A DNA stretch of 64,000 nt from the NCBI GenBank assembly GCA_018000995.1, contig JAGNIU010000003.1, forward strand, positions 1 through 64,000, written 5' to 3'. Both the position numbers and the translations under genes were made by a program. This DNA comes from Bacteroidia bacterium. Lineage in GTDB: Bacteria > Bacteroidota > Bacteroidia > B-17B0 > Aurantibacillaceae. This document shows, in pieces, positions 38,211 to 46,852 of this stretch. Positions within the stretch are counted from its first letter, which is position 1. Each line of letters opens with the position of its first letter. Under the pieces are notes generated by a model. That model did not search any database. It had not been told where the DNA came from and saw only the letters and a list, made by a program, of their open reading frames with translations.

Positions 38211-40187
38211 TTATTTTATATCCGCAAAACTACTTACAGCAATAATTTGAATTTTTCGCTCGCGGGCGGCGTACGGACTGTATACAGAATTCTTTACATC
38301 CTTCACATCATCACTCACAATACTCTTAGGTAATTCGCCAATTTGAACATCAGTTAGCAGTAAATAATTTTTGGTGGAGTCTTCTGTGTTTACATATTTT
38401 TTAAACATACCATCTTTATACTCCATAAAATAATTACGTAAACTGCTAATGCGTCGCTTTGCTAAATTCACATTGTAATCGGTACTTGCTAACGGACTGC
38501 AATACCCCTTCATTGTAATTTTTACTTTTTCGCCGCGTGCTAAAACATCTTCCATCAGCCGCGCAAATTTATCTAAGTCTTGCATCCCAGCGTCAACGCT
38601 GTCTTCAAAAAAATTAGTGAGACGGTCTTCCGCTTGTGCTTTTTCTGCATCATCTAAACCTGCAGGATATTCCTGAAAATACTTTGGTTTTAGAGCAATA
38701 TAATCTTCGTAAGTTTTTTTGTAATTTTTTGTTGTAGTGATGGCCAATGTTTTTTTATCCGGTTCATCATTATGAAAATACAAAGTAAGCGGACATAATA
38801 TTTTTAATTGATCCATAATTACTTTTACAGTATCAACAGGTTTTGGTGGTTCATCAATTTTTAAAGGTTCAATGGCAAAGCAATAAATATCGTTACAACA
38901 ACTTTGTTTTTCTTCGAAGTAAGAACCAATTCTATTAGAAGAAATATAGGCTTTGTTTTTCTTCGCGTTTACGCTATAATAAATATCGTTGTAACTACTA
39001 TTAATTGGATGACCTTCGTTTTCAGGGTCAACAAACGCGCCATCTTTAAATTCACTTTTGAAAATATCGAAGCCACCCATGCCTTTGTGCCAGGTACTAC
39101 TGAAATGTAAAGTGTTATTTTCTTTTACAAACCAAGGTGTGATTTCATCTTCAGTTGAATTTATTTTTTTACCCGCGTTAACAGGCGTTGAAAAATTTAA
39201 ATCATTATCAAATGTACTGTACCAAATATCAAAACCACCCTCACCACCTTTGCGCGTACTGCTAAAAAACAAAACATCTTTACCGTTTAACTTGCTAACA
39301 TTTGGTTGAGTGTTATTAGATTGATAAATATTAATAGGAGGAGGTAATGGTTTTAAAACAGTCCATTTCCCATCGGTGTATTGCGAAAAATAAATCTGGC
39401 AACTATAATCAACTGTTGTTACAGCATTACATCTTGAAACAAATATTTTTGTAAAATCATCATTAAAACTTGTGTTGGCATTATGAATATTACTGGCATT
39501 AAATAAACTATCTAAAGCTTTTGCTTTTTGCCAAACTTCATTTGTTTTTTTTGCAGTGTATAATTTATTGAAAGCAATGTTATTCATATCGCGCTTACCT
39601 TTTCCGGTGTAACGTAACGAGGAGAAAAATAAAACTGTATCTAATTCAAACGGCGCATATTCACTCACACGGCTATTTACATTACTATCTAAATGTTCAA
39701 TATTTACTTTTAAGGGATTGGCTAAAAGTATTAATGATAAATCACAAGCTTCTGCTTCGCGCAACGCTTTGGTAACTAATTGTTGTTTGTATTTATCTTT
39801 TGTTGATTTATTTTTCTTTGCATATTTTTCAAAATATTTTTTAGCGTCTTTGTACTTCCCTTGACTTTTTAAAATAGTTCCCATCCATAATGGAGTTTCA
39901 GGATACATTTTAGCGTTATCCTCTTTCATTACTTTATCATACCAGTGATAAGCAATAGAAAAATCATAGTTTAAGCGGGAAGCCTCGGCGTATTTATATT
40001 GGTAAATTACTTGTGTTGAATCCAATAAAATTAATTGATTGAAATATTGTGCCGCCGAAAAATAATCTTTCTCACCAAAACTTTCTACCCCTTTAGCGTA
40101 CAAGGTTTTTTTATTCTGCGATACCAATGCTGTTGAACAAACAACAAAGAGAAGTGAAAGGAAATATGTAAAGCTTTTTTGTTTCAC
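38211..40187 (-). CDS. TPR-PD40-OmpA envelope protein paired with a PorP/SprF-like gene
   Basis: The protein has 658 residues: signal peptide (to about 24), TPR-like helices (about 27-150), PD40/WD40-like blades (about 185-430, for example VLFFSSTRKGGEGGFDIWYS and LHFSSTWHKGMGGFDIFKSE), and a C-terminal OmpA-like domain (about 520-655: VKITMKGYCSPLASTDYNVN then LAKRRISSLRNYF). The domain order resembles PorE of T9SS, without an obvious CRD. In the OmpA motif the usual diaminopimelate-binding Asp position is Ser, while the Arg pair is kept. It starts 3 bp after the PorP-like gene and is surely cotranscribed with it. It probably links an outer-membrane T9SS component to peptidoglycan. Confidence 0.82.
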   Translation of the reverse strand: MKQKSFTYFLSLLFVVCSTALVSQNKKTLYAKGVESFGEKDYFSAAQYFNQLILLDSTQVIYQYKYAEASRLNYDFSIAYHWYDKVMKEDNAKMYPETPLWMGTILKSQGKYKDAKKYFEKYAKKNKSTKDKYKQQLVTKALREAEACDLSLILLANPLKVNIEHLDSNVNSRVSEYAPFELDTVLFFSSLRYTGKGKRDMNNIAFNKLYTAKKTNEVWQKAKALDSLFNASNIHNANTSFNDDFTKIFVSRCNAVTTVDYSCQIYFSQYTDGKWTVLKPLPPPINIYQSNNTQPNVSKLNGKDVLFFSSTRKGGEGGFDIWYSTFDNDLNFSTPVNAGKKINSTEDEITPWFVKENNTLHFSSTWHKGMGGFDIFKSEFKDGAFVDPENEGHPINSSYNDIYYSVNAKKNKAYISSNRIGSYFEEKQSCCNDIYCFAIEPLKIDEPPKPVDTVKVIMDQLKILCPLTLYFHNDEPDKKTLAITTTKNYKKTYEDYIALKPKYFQEYPAGLDDAEKAQAEDRLTNFFEDSVDAGMQDLDKFARLMEDVLARGEKVKITMKGYCSPLASTDYNVNLAKRRISSLRNYFMEYKDGMFKKYVNTEDSTKNYLLLTDVQIGELPKSIVSDDVKDVKNSVYSPYAARERKIQIIAVSSFADIK

Positions 40188-40190
40188 AAA

Positions 40191-41210
40191 TTACATGAAT
40201 ACCGGACAAACACGTTTTTTAGCAATGAACGGACGGTTACGTTTAATTATATGCGTAATAAAAATTTCGAACGCTCCACGGCGGTTTGTGGCTGCAATAA
40301 ATTTACTGGTGTTTAAATCGTAACTCATTCCCGCGGTTGTTGTTTTAAATGTATAACCCAAACGAGTAATAAATGCATCTCTTGTTCTTAAATAAAATCC
40401 TAATGAAACACCATTGTTGGTTTCGGTATTCATCATGTATTTAATGTTTGCGCCGGGAACAAATTCATTGTATTTACCTTGATGAGAATAAAGTATTTCG
40501 GCTTGTGCAATAAATTTATTGTTATCCGTAACCGGTAATTCAAATCCAATATAATTTCCCAATTTAGAATCTAATTTACTTAATGTGTTTCCCTGATAAG
40601 TTACAGAAGGATTGGTTAAGTGATTAAATGAAAACGCATAAGTTAAACGCATGAATTGCGAAAACGAATATTGAAAAGCTACCCCAACATTAAAATCGGT
40701 AAAGCCTGTTTTAAAACGCCCAAAGTTTTCGCCGGTTGGTGAATTGTTATCGTAATCATAACCATCAAATTGATTATCGAAACTCATTTTATTATAATTA
40801 AAATTAGATGAACTATAACCGGTGTTAAGTCCAACACTAACTAACAAAGCCGAATCTTTTTTCAATTTATGAATGAATGAACCGCTGAGGTAAATTTGAT
40901 TGGTAGTATAAAATGCATCTCCGGCCTGATCGTTATTAAATTGTAAGCCAATTCCAATACAATCTGATTTTAATTTTTCCGGTCTGTATCGCATATCCGC
41001 TGCAAAGCCAAAAGTTTTATAAGGTACAGGAACGCTTTGCCACTGACTACGATAAATACCATTAAAACGATAATCGCCATCAAACAACCCGGTAAATGCA
41101 GGATTTAAATTAAGAAGCGAACCGTTGTATTGCGAGAAGTGTATGTCCTGACCTTTTAAAACAGGGTAGGAGCATAATAAAAAAAGTATGAGAAAATACC
41201 TAAACTTCAT
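40191..41210 (-). CDS. PorP/SprF family outer membrane beta-barrel protein
   Basis: The protein has 339 residues with signal peptide (about 1-20) and the family start QDIHFSQYNGSLLNLNPAFT, then GIYRSQWQSVPVPYKTFGF. Alternating aromatic strands continue to the C terminus, which ends RNRPFIAKKRVCPVFM. PorP/SprF proteins are T9SS outer-membrane proteins; each is usually dedicated to a particular type B cargo protein. It forms an operon with the TPR-PD40-OmpA gene (3-bp gap). The type B giants at 6509-15464 are possible clients, though they are 25 kb away. An exact TAnnTTTG box lies only 6 bp before the ATG. Confidence 0.88.
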   Translation of the reverse strand: MKFRYFLILFLLCSYPVLKGQDIHFSQYNGSLLNLNPAFTGLFDGDYRFNGIYRSQWQSVPVPYKTFGFAADMRYRPEKLKSDCIGIGLQFNNDQAGDAFYTTNQIYLSGSFIHKLKKDSALLVSVGLNTGYSSSNFNYNKMSFDNQFDGYDYDNNSPTGENFGRFKTGFTDFNVGVAFQYSFSQFMRLTYAFSFNHLTNPSVTYQGNTLSKLDSKLGNYIGFELPVTDNNKFIAQAEILYSHQGKYNEFVPGANIKYMMNTETNNGVSLGFYLRTRDAFITRLGYTFKTTTAGMSYDLNTSKFIAATNRRGAFEIFITHIIKRNRPFIAKKRVCPVFM

Positions 41211-41216
41211 CTAAAA

Positions 41217-41224
41217 CAAATATA
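41217..41224 (-). promoter_or_regulatory. Possible -7 element giving a near-leaderless porP-like mRNA
   Basis: TATATTTG on the minus strand is an exact consensus match, ending 6 bp before the ATG at 41210, so transcripts would have almost no leader. No -33 element was found; it may be fortuitous. Confidence 0.35.
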
Positions 41225-41301
41225 ATTAATTAGGGTGGTAAATAAAAACTGAATCTGTAATTTGTTAAAGGTTAAATAGGAAACTATTTAGGGTAAATTA
41301 G

Positions 41302-41309
41302 TACATTTG
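41302..41309 (+). promoter_or_regulatory. Putative -7 element of the glutaryl-CoA dehydrogenase gene
   Basis: TACATTTG is an exact consensus match, 15 bp upstream of the ATG at 41325. -33 element unclear. Confidence 0.5.
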
Positions 41310-41324
41310 CTAAAATTTTAAGCA

Positions 41325-42503
41325 ATGGCTACAGATAATTTTCAAGCACACGATTATTACTTAATGGATGAGTTATTATCCGACGAACATAAATTAATTC
41401 GTGAAACCGCCCGTGCATGGGTAAAAAAGGAAGTCACTCCAATTGTTGAAGAAGCTTGTCAAACTACAAAATTCCCGAAGCAATGGATAAAAGGTTTAGC
41501 TGAGATTGGGGCTTTTGGTCCTTATATACCAACAGAGTATGGCGGAGCAGGTTTAGATCAAATTTCTTATGGTTTGATTATGCAAGAACTTGAGCGCGGT
41601 GATAGTGGTCTTAGATCAACAGCATCAGTACAAAGTTCTTTGGTAATGTTTCCTATTTACACTTATGGAAGCGAAGAGCAAAAGAAAAAATATTTACCAA
41701 AATTAGCGGCCGGCGACATGATGGGTTGTTTTGGTTTAACAGAGCCTGATCATGGGAGTAATCCAAATGGAATGATTACTAACATAAAAGATAAAGGCGA
41801 TCATTATTTATTAAATGGGGCAAAGATGTGGATTAGTAATTCGCCTTTTGCTGATATCGCAGTTGTTTGGGCAAAGGATGAAGCAGGTGATATTCGTGGT
41901 TTAATTGTTGAGCGTGGTATGAAAGGATTTACAACTCCTGAAACTCATGGAAAATGGAGTTTACGCGCAAGTTCAACAGGTGAATTGGTTTTTGATAATG
42001 TAAAAGTTCCAAAAGAAAATTTATTTCCAAATATTAAAGGATTAAAAGGTCCTTTGGGATGTTTAAATAGTGCGCGTTACGGAATTGCATGGGGTGTAAT
42101 TGGTGCAGCTATGGATTGTTATGATAGTGCTTTGCGTTACAGTAAAGAGCGCATTCAATTTGGAAAACCAATTGGAGGATTTCAGTTAACGCAAAAAAAA
42201 TTAGCTGAAATGATTACGGAAATTACAAAGGCACAAATGTTAACCTGGAGATTAGGTGTTTTGAAAAACGAACACCGCGCATCACCCGCTCAAATTTCAA
42301 TGGCAAAACGTAATAATGTGAATATGGCCTTAACTATTGCCCGTGAGGCACGTCAAATACATGGCGGAATGGGAATAACAGGAGAATATCCGATTATGCG
42401 TCACATGATGAATTTAGAGAGTGTAATAACTTACGAAGGAACTCATGATATTCACTTATTAATAACAGGAATGGATGTTACCGGATTTAATGCATTCAGT
42501 TAA
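41325..42503 (+). CDS. gcdH: Glutaryl-CoA dehydrogenase
   Basis: This FAD enzyme of the acyl-CoA dehydrogenase family oxidises and decarboxylates glutaryl-CoA to crotonyl-CoA in lysine/tryptophan breakdown. It has 392 residues. Motifs specific to glutaryl-CoA dehydrogenase rather than to general acyl-CoA dehydrogenases are SVQSSLVMFPIYTYGSEEQK with the preceding Arg97, the FAD/substrate loop CFGLTEPDHGSNP, KMWISNSPFADIAVVWAK, GCLNSARYGIAWGVIGA, and the catalytic Glu371 in TYEGTHDIH. A single gene between a -7 box and a terminator. The rest of the pathway is not in the window. Confidence 0.93.
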   Translation: MATDNFQAHDYYLMDELLSDEHKLIRETARAWVKKEVTPIVEEACQTTKFPKQWIKGLAEIGAFGPYIPTEYGGAGLDQISYGLIMQELERGDSGLRSTASVQSSLVMFPIYTYGSEEQKKKYLPKLAAGDMMGCFGLTEPDHGSNPNGMITNIKDKGDHYLLNGAKMWISNSPFADIAVVWAKDEAGDIRGLIVERGMKGFTTPETHGKWSLRASSTGELVFDNVKVPKENLFPNIKGLKGPLGCLNSARYGIAWGVIGAAMDCYDSALRYSKERIQFGKPIGGFQLTQKKLAEMITEITKAQMLTWRLGVLKNEHRASPAQISMAKRNNVNMALTIAREARQIHGGMGITGEYPIMRHMMNLESVITYEGTHDIHLLITGMDVTGFNAFS

Positions 42504-42526
42504 TGTTTAATAATTTTGATAATAAG

Positions 42527-42556
42527 AACGGATTGCTAAAACGGCAATCCGTTTTT
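42527..42556 (+). terminator. Intrinsic terminator of gcdH
   Basis: AACGGATTGC (42527-42536) pairs with GCAATCCGTT (42544-42553), followed by T residues. Confidence 0.87.
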
Positions 42557-42583
42557 GTTTTATAAATTGCTAAAAATTTTAAT

Positions 42584-43234
42584 ATGTCATATTTAGTAGC
42601 CCCTTCCATTTTATCGGCCGATTTTGCAAACATCCAGCGTGATGTTGAAATGATAAACAGTAGTAATGCCGATTGGTTTCATGTGGATATTATGGATGGT
42701 GTTTTTGTGCCGAATATTTCGTTTGGATTTCCTGTTATAAAAGCAATTAAAAAGCACGCTAAAAAACCCTTAGATGTACATTTAATGATTGTGAACCCTG
42801 ATCAGTACGTGCAAGCATTTAAAGATGCGGGCGCAGATATTTTAACGGTTCATTACGAAGCGTGTACACACTTACACCGCAGTATTCAACTCATAAAAAG
42901 TACGGGTATGAAAGCGGGGGTTGCAATTAATCCACATACACCGGTTTCGGTTTTGGAAGATATTATTTGTGAAATTGATTTGGTATGTATGATGAGTGTG
43001 AATCCCGGTTTTGGCGGACAAAAATTTATTGAAAACACTTATCACAAAGCAAGATTATTAAAAGCAATGATAAAAGAAAAACATGCAACCACTTTAATTG
43101 AAATAGATGGTGGTGTAGATTTAAATAACTACAAAAAATTATTGCAAAGCGGCGCTGATGTTTTAGTGGCGGGTAATACTGTTTTCTCAAGTAAAAATCC
43201 TATTGAAACAATAAAGGAATTAAAGACTATTTAA
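42584..43234 (+). CDS. rpe: Ribulose-phosphate 3-epimerase
   Basis: This enzyme interconverts ribulose-5-phosphate and xylulose-5-phosphate in the pentose phosphate pathway. The 216-residue TIM barrel shows all family signatures: APSILSADFAN at the N terminus, HVDIMDGVFVPNISFG (metal-binding His and catalytic Asp), VHLMIVNPD, MSVNPGFGGQKFI, EIDGGVDLNN (second catalytic Asp), and GADVLVAGNTVF for phosphate binding. A single gene with a downstream terminator. Confidence 0.96.
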   Translation: MSYLVAPSILSADFANIQRDVEMINSSNADWFHVDIMDGVFVPNISFGFPVIKAIKKHAKKPLDVHLMIVNPDQYVQAFKDAGADILTVHYEACTHLHRSIQLIKSTGMKAGVAINPHTPVSVLEDIICEIDLVCMMSVNPGFGGQKFIENTYHKARLLKAMIKEKHATTLIEIDGGVDLNNYKKLLQSGADVLVAGNTVFSSKNPIETIKELKTI

Positions 43235-43254
43235 ATTATCAATGTGTTTAAAAA

Positions 43255-43286
43255 TAAAAAGTCCCGCTAAAAGCGGGACTTTTTTA
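43255..43286. terminator. Bidirectional intrinsic terminator
   Basis: GTCCCGCT (43261-43268) pairs with AGCGGGAC (43272-43279) with A/T runs on both sides. It serves rpe and the convergent gene ending at 43318. Confidence 0.87.
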
Positions 43287-43317
43287 TTATAAATCAATAA
43301 TCTGTAATGATTAAATA

Positions 43318-45294
43318 TTAATCAACTTTGATTAGTTTTTGTTTTGATAAAACTTCTTTTCCGGAATTCGAAACTTCCAAAAGATAAATTCCGGAACTTA
43401 ATTCTTCTACATCAAGTGATAGTTGTACTTGTCCTGCATTTATGTCATGTAAAAAGCTCTTCACAACTTTTCCAAACGCATCATAAACTAGTATACTTGC
43501 CTGAGTAGTTATTTTTGAGTCGAAGCCTAAATTGAAGCGGTTTTTTACCGGGTTAGGGTAAATAGCATTAACAACAATTTCTCCATCCATAGCACCTAAT
43601 GGATAAACATAAGTACTTTTTCTTTCTCCTGTTTTCTCAATTGCAGTTACACGGTAATAATTTACTGCACCATTAATGGATGATTTATCTTCAAATTGAT
43701 ATTTAGAATTTGCTTTATTAAATGGTCTAACATTTCCAATTGGAATAAAAGTTTGAGCATCCAAAGCGCGTTCAACAATAAATTCTTTTATGTTTGATTC
43801 TTCTGAAGTTTCCCAATATAAATAATTTGATTTTTCAATCCTTTCGCCATAAAATCTTGCAAAATTAATGGGTAAAACTAAACAGGTACCGGCACTACCA
43901 CAAGTAGTCGTATATCTGTATCCGGTATTCGTCATGTTCCATTGATTATACGGACCAGCTCCTCCAACAGCATTATGCATTGTGGCATTTACAGGCGGTC
44001 GGTAAATAGTTCCATTAAAGTTATGTAAACCTAATACAGCTTCGCCGTTATTAAATGTTGGACAAACGCCTTTATTCCTCACGTGAATTTCAATATTGTT
44101 GCTGGTTTCAAATAATCTAATCTGGCTTGAATGGTAAATAGCCGGACTTGCTGTTCCGCAAGAGAACATGGGCACATTTTCCCAAGAAACGGTAAATACT
44201 CTATTTGGAGCCGTACCGGTAGTTGTATATTGAATGACCCCGCCTAAACCAGGATGAATATCATGCCATGGTGCTAATACTGCATTACGTGGAATAGAAG
44301 TTGCATTTACAGGAGCAGGATTTGGAATGGTATAGCCTGTTCCAACGCCACCTGCCGCATAAGTACTAAAGGCAACATTTGGATTACAAGGAATAGCATC
44401 AAAAACGAAGGCAGCATTAGAGGCCACAAAACCTCCCCAATAAGTACCGCCATCATAACAAAATGGAAAACCAAAAGTAACAATGGATGTAAATAAAACG
44501 TCGTCAGTAGTTGGTAATACATTACCTGTAAAAGCATGAAAGCTATAAGTTGTTGCAGCTACAGTATAAGCCATATTACAAGATGATGAACCATAAGCGA
44601 CTGCTGCTTGAGCAGTACTTGTTCCTGAGTTTGGAGCACAAGTAGTTATCCTTCTGTAAAAAGTACTCGCACTAATAGGTCTAGTTATTACAGCGGTAGT
44701 AGCACCTGCAACACTCGTCCACGGGCCTGTAGAACTTGGTCCTGATTGCCATTGATAAGTTAGTCCGCACCCGGCTGCCGCACTTCCTGTAACTGAAAGA
44801 CCAACTGAACCTGCGGGAGGACAAGTTGGCGCAAGATTTGTTGCAGTTCCTCCGGGAGGAGTACCAGAACAACCAGGAGCACAAGTAATTGTTGCGTCCC
44901 ACCCCGCACGAACTCCACTGCCATCAGATGTCCAACTAAAAGTTATAGAGCTCCCTGTAGAAATAACAACACCAGGACTTGCGCCACCGGCGTAATTGCC
45001 AATTAAAGGGCTTGCACCATTAGGTCCATCATAAATGCGTAATCTATCACAGCAAGCTTCGGTTGTGTAAGAGCTTGAAAAGCTTATTTGCAGGCAACTT
45101 CCGGCAGGGACAGAAAAGGTTTTAGTCATGTTTTGGCTATTAGCATAATTAGCAGCACTTCCACCACTATCATAAAATAAAGATGTTGAGGGACAGGTTA
45201 AATTAACATTCACATTACTCATTAAATAAGTAGTCTGTGATTTTGTATTTAATGCGATAATTAAAAGTGCAATAAGTATAAATATTTTTTTCAT
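43318..45294 (-). CDS. CUB/Ig-like surface protein with type A T9SS sorting tail
   Basis: The protein has 658 residues: signal peptide (about 1-19), a CUB-like domain (about 30-140; CCDRLRIYDGPNGASPLIGN and ITFSWTSDGSGVRAGWDATI), one Ig-like module (about 145-235; LTYQWQSGPSSTGPWTSVAG), a beta-rich central domain, a fibronectin-like region (LPINFARFYGERIEKSNYLY), and a type A tail (NAIYPNPVKNRFNLGF ... GIYLLEVSNSGKEVLSKQKL). No catalytic motif was seen. It is preceded by a small secreted protein gene 5 bp upstream, so the two form an operon. The pair at 46468-49288 has the same organisation and shares the Ig-like module. Probably a surface-exposed binding protein. Confidence 0.83.
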   Translation of the reverse strand: MKKIFILIALLIIALNTKSQTTYLMSNVNVNLTCPSTSLFYDSGGSAANYANSQNMTKTFSVPAGSCLQISFSSSYTTEACCDRLRIYDGPNGASPLIGNYAGGASPGVVISTGSSITFSWTSDGSGVRAGWDATITCAPGCSGTPPGGTATNLAPTCPPAGSVGLSVTGSAAAGCGLTYQWQSGPSSTGPWTSVAGATTAVITRPISASTFYRRITTCAPNSGTSTAQAAVAYGSSSCNMAYTVAATTYSFHAFTGNVLPTTDDVLFTSIVTFGFPFCYDGGTYWGGFVASNAAFVFDAIPCNPNVAFSTYAAGGVGTGYTIPNPAPVNATSIPRNAVLAPWHDIHPGLGGVIQYTTTGTAPNRVFTVSWENVPMFSCGTASPAIYHSSQIRLFETSNNIEIHVRNKGVCPTFNNGEAVLGLHNFNGTIYRPPVNATMHNAVGGAGPYNQWNMTNTGYRYTTTCGSAGTCLVLPINFARFYGERIEKSNYLYWETSEESNIKEFIVERALDAQTFIPIGNVRPFNKANSKYQFEDKSSINGAVNYYRVTAIEKTGERKSTYVYPLGAMDGEIVVNAIYPNPVKNRFNLGFDSKITTQASILVYDAFGKVVKSFLHDINAGQVQLSLDVEELSSGIYLLEVSNSGKEVLSKQKLIKVD

Positions 45295-45299
45295 AAGTA

Positions 45300-45680
45300 T
45301 TATTTTATTGTTACGGCTTCCCCATCAATTCCACTATCCATAATTTCTTGATAAGCCTCTTCATCTTTTATTACAAGATTCTCGTTCCCGCCACAAGTAA
45401 TGCCTATTACTTTTACCAAATCGTAAAAATATTGAAACTCAGAATTAACATTTACTGCTTTTAAATCAACAAGAAGACAGTTATGATCTTTATAAACATA
45501 AACAGCTTTAGTAATTTGTTTATGCTTTTCTAATTCAACCGTTAAATTTTCTAATTGTGCCTTCGTAATATCAGGCATTACAATCACCGCCTTAGTCTCA
45601 ATGGGGGTGATTGGATTTATTTGTGTTTTTGCAATAAAACTTAAGCTTAAAAAAAGCATTAATATTAGGGATTTTTGCAT
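45300..45680 (-). CDS. Small secreted protein, first gene of divergent module A
   Basis: The protein has 126 residues with a signal peptide (about 1-20; MQKSLILMLFLSLSFIAKTQ). The mature part reads as a beta-alpha-beta pattern of about 80 residues (AVIVMPDITKAQLENLTVEL, then AVYVYKDHNCLLVDL) reminiscent of small ferredoxin-like folds, but without a CxxC metal site; two Cys residues are present (CLL, TCGG). It is recognisably related to the product of 46468-46836. The gene is 5 bp upstream of the T9SS surface protein gene and must be cotranscribed. I do not recognise the family; a chaperone or accessory partner for the surface protein is a guess. Confidence 0.7.
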   Translation of the reverse strand: MQKSLILMLFLSLSFIAKTQINPITPIETKAVIVMPDITKAQLENLTVELEKHKQITKAVYVYKDHNCLLVDLKAVNVNSEFQYFYDLVKVIGITCGGNENLVIKDEEAYQEIMDSGIDGEAVTIK

Positions 45681-45801
45681 GGAATTAAATGTTAAGAGAA
45701 TGTGAACTAAAACAGTTTAAATTTAACGTAAAAACAGAAAAAATAATAGTGTCTGCTTCAAAAATGAGTGAGTAATAAGTCTGAATGAGTAAGCTAATAC
45801 C

Positions 45802-45821
45802 TTGATATAAAGCTATATCAA
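45802..45821. promoter_or_regulatory. Perfect 8-bp inverted repeat, possible operator
   Basis: TTGATATA-AAGC-TATATCAA, a perfect palindrome with a 4-nt centre, 122 bp upstream of the 45680 start. A related GATATA...TATATC pair occurs at 45864-45883. The spacing suits a dimeric regulator, but chance in AT-rich DNA is possible. Confidence 0.4.
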
Positions 45822-46420
45822 ATAAGTAAAAGCGAACTTTTCTATAAACCTGATGTTTTTATCGATATAAGTTTATATATATCAGACGAAAAAAAGTACC
45901 TGTAGAACTGACAACCCATTTTTTTACAGAGATTATAGAATAATCGTCATTTAAATTGAAATAGAATAAATAAGTATTTCCCGTTATCCTCTTTAGTGAA
46001 ACAGCTTTCTTATCACAGTAATTACTTATCAAAAATGGAAGAGTAAAAATAAATTATAAACTCACTTTTTATAAAACTTTTACTTTATAGGCCGCCAGTT
46101 ACCAAAACAAAGCAATATGGTTTTAATCAATTGTTTTTCTAGAAAGTTTATTTAGGTCAATATTCAAAATTCGGTTTCTATTTATAATTAAATGAAGAAG
46201 CATTTCTGTAAAAAAATTTGCCGATTATTGAGTAAACAGTGTTGGATGTTGAGTGAGCTGGCTGATATAACAAGTCTAATTTTTTTGGCAGCAATTACTA
46301 AATAATGAATTAGTGGAAATTCGTATTTACCATGACTAAATAATTTGTTTGTGAGCATTATCAGAATTACTATTTATTTAACAGAAAGACTATACTGATA
46401 CAATTTATTCGGGAGATAAA

Positions 46421-46441
46421 TTTTTCTTTTTCTTTTTCTTT
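46421..46441 (+). repeat. (TTTTTC)3 hexamer repeat in a promoter spacer
   Basis: Three perfect TTTTTC units plus TTT lie 4 bp upstream of the TATCTTTA box of the 46468 gene, where the -33/-7 spacer would be. Copy-number change would alter spacing. Confidence 0.6.
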
Positions 46442-46444
46442 AAT

Positions 46445-46452
46445 TATCTTTA
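46445..46452 (+). promoter_or_regulatory. Putative -7 element of module B
   Basis: TATCTTTA, the same octamer as in the paralogue array, 15 bp upstream of the ATG at 46468. The upstream region is the hexamer repeat, without a TTTG. Confidence 0.42.
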
Positions 46453-46467
46453 AGTAAACTTATTATA

Positions 46468-46836
46468 ATGAAAAAGATATTTCTTGTGTTTGTATTCATT
46501 TACAATTTCGGATTAACAATGTCCGGACAAAACTCTGTCATATCTTCTGATGAAAGTTTTGTAATTGGTTTAAGCAAAATATCACATGTACAATTACAAT
46601 TTGTAAAATCAGATTTGGAAATTATGTCCAAAATAAGTTCGGCAGAATTTGTTTTCAATGACAATATTTTAATTATTAAACCCGATTACACGGATACCTC
46701 TTTGCTTGAGTATGCAGAGATTGAAAAAATTCTCCTAAAATATTTTAATCAGGCAGATATTCATAAAAAAGGTAATTTGAAAACATCTGAACTTCAAGCG
46801 CAATATGCTAAAACCGATAAATACATTATTAAGTAA
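46468..46836 (+). CDS. Small secreted protein, first gene of divergent module B
   Basis: The protein has 122 residues with a signal peptide (about 1-20). The mature part aligns by eye with the product of 45300-45680: VIGLSKISHVQLQFVKSDLE against VIVMPDITKAQLENLTVELE, and AEFVFNDNILII against AVYVYKDHNCLLV. It therefore has the same beta-alpha-beta pattern, without the cysteines. It is followed after 16 bp by the T9SS surface protein gene. The family is not recognised. The relation of the two small proteins and the identical gene order argue that they belong with the adjacent surface proteins. Confidence 0.7.
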   Translation: MKKIFLVFVFIYNFGLTMSGQNSVISSDESFVIGLSKISHVQLQFVKSDLEIMSKISSAEFVFNDNILIIKPDYTDTSLLEYAEIEKILLKYFNQADIHKKGNLKTSELQAQYAKTDKYIIK

Positions 46837-46852
46837 TTTAAAAAAGTAGAGC

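Larger units (their letters stand above)
45681..46467. other. 787-bp non-coding divergent region
   Basis: This very AT-rich region separates the two divergent modules. No ORF, tRNA or recognisable RNA is seen. It contains the inverted repeats at 45802-45821 and near 45864-45883, scattered GAGT(G/A)AG words (for example near 45766 and 46250), and at its right end a pyrimidine hexamer repeat and a -7 box for the 46468 gene. Its length suggests shared regulation of the two operons. Confidence 0.6.

Noticed and set aside
45681-46467. A hidden small gene or RNA in the long gap
   Set aside because: Stops are dense in all frames, no start has a plausible signal or domain, and no stable GC-containing fold stands out.
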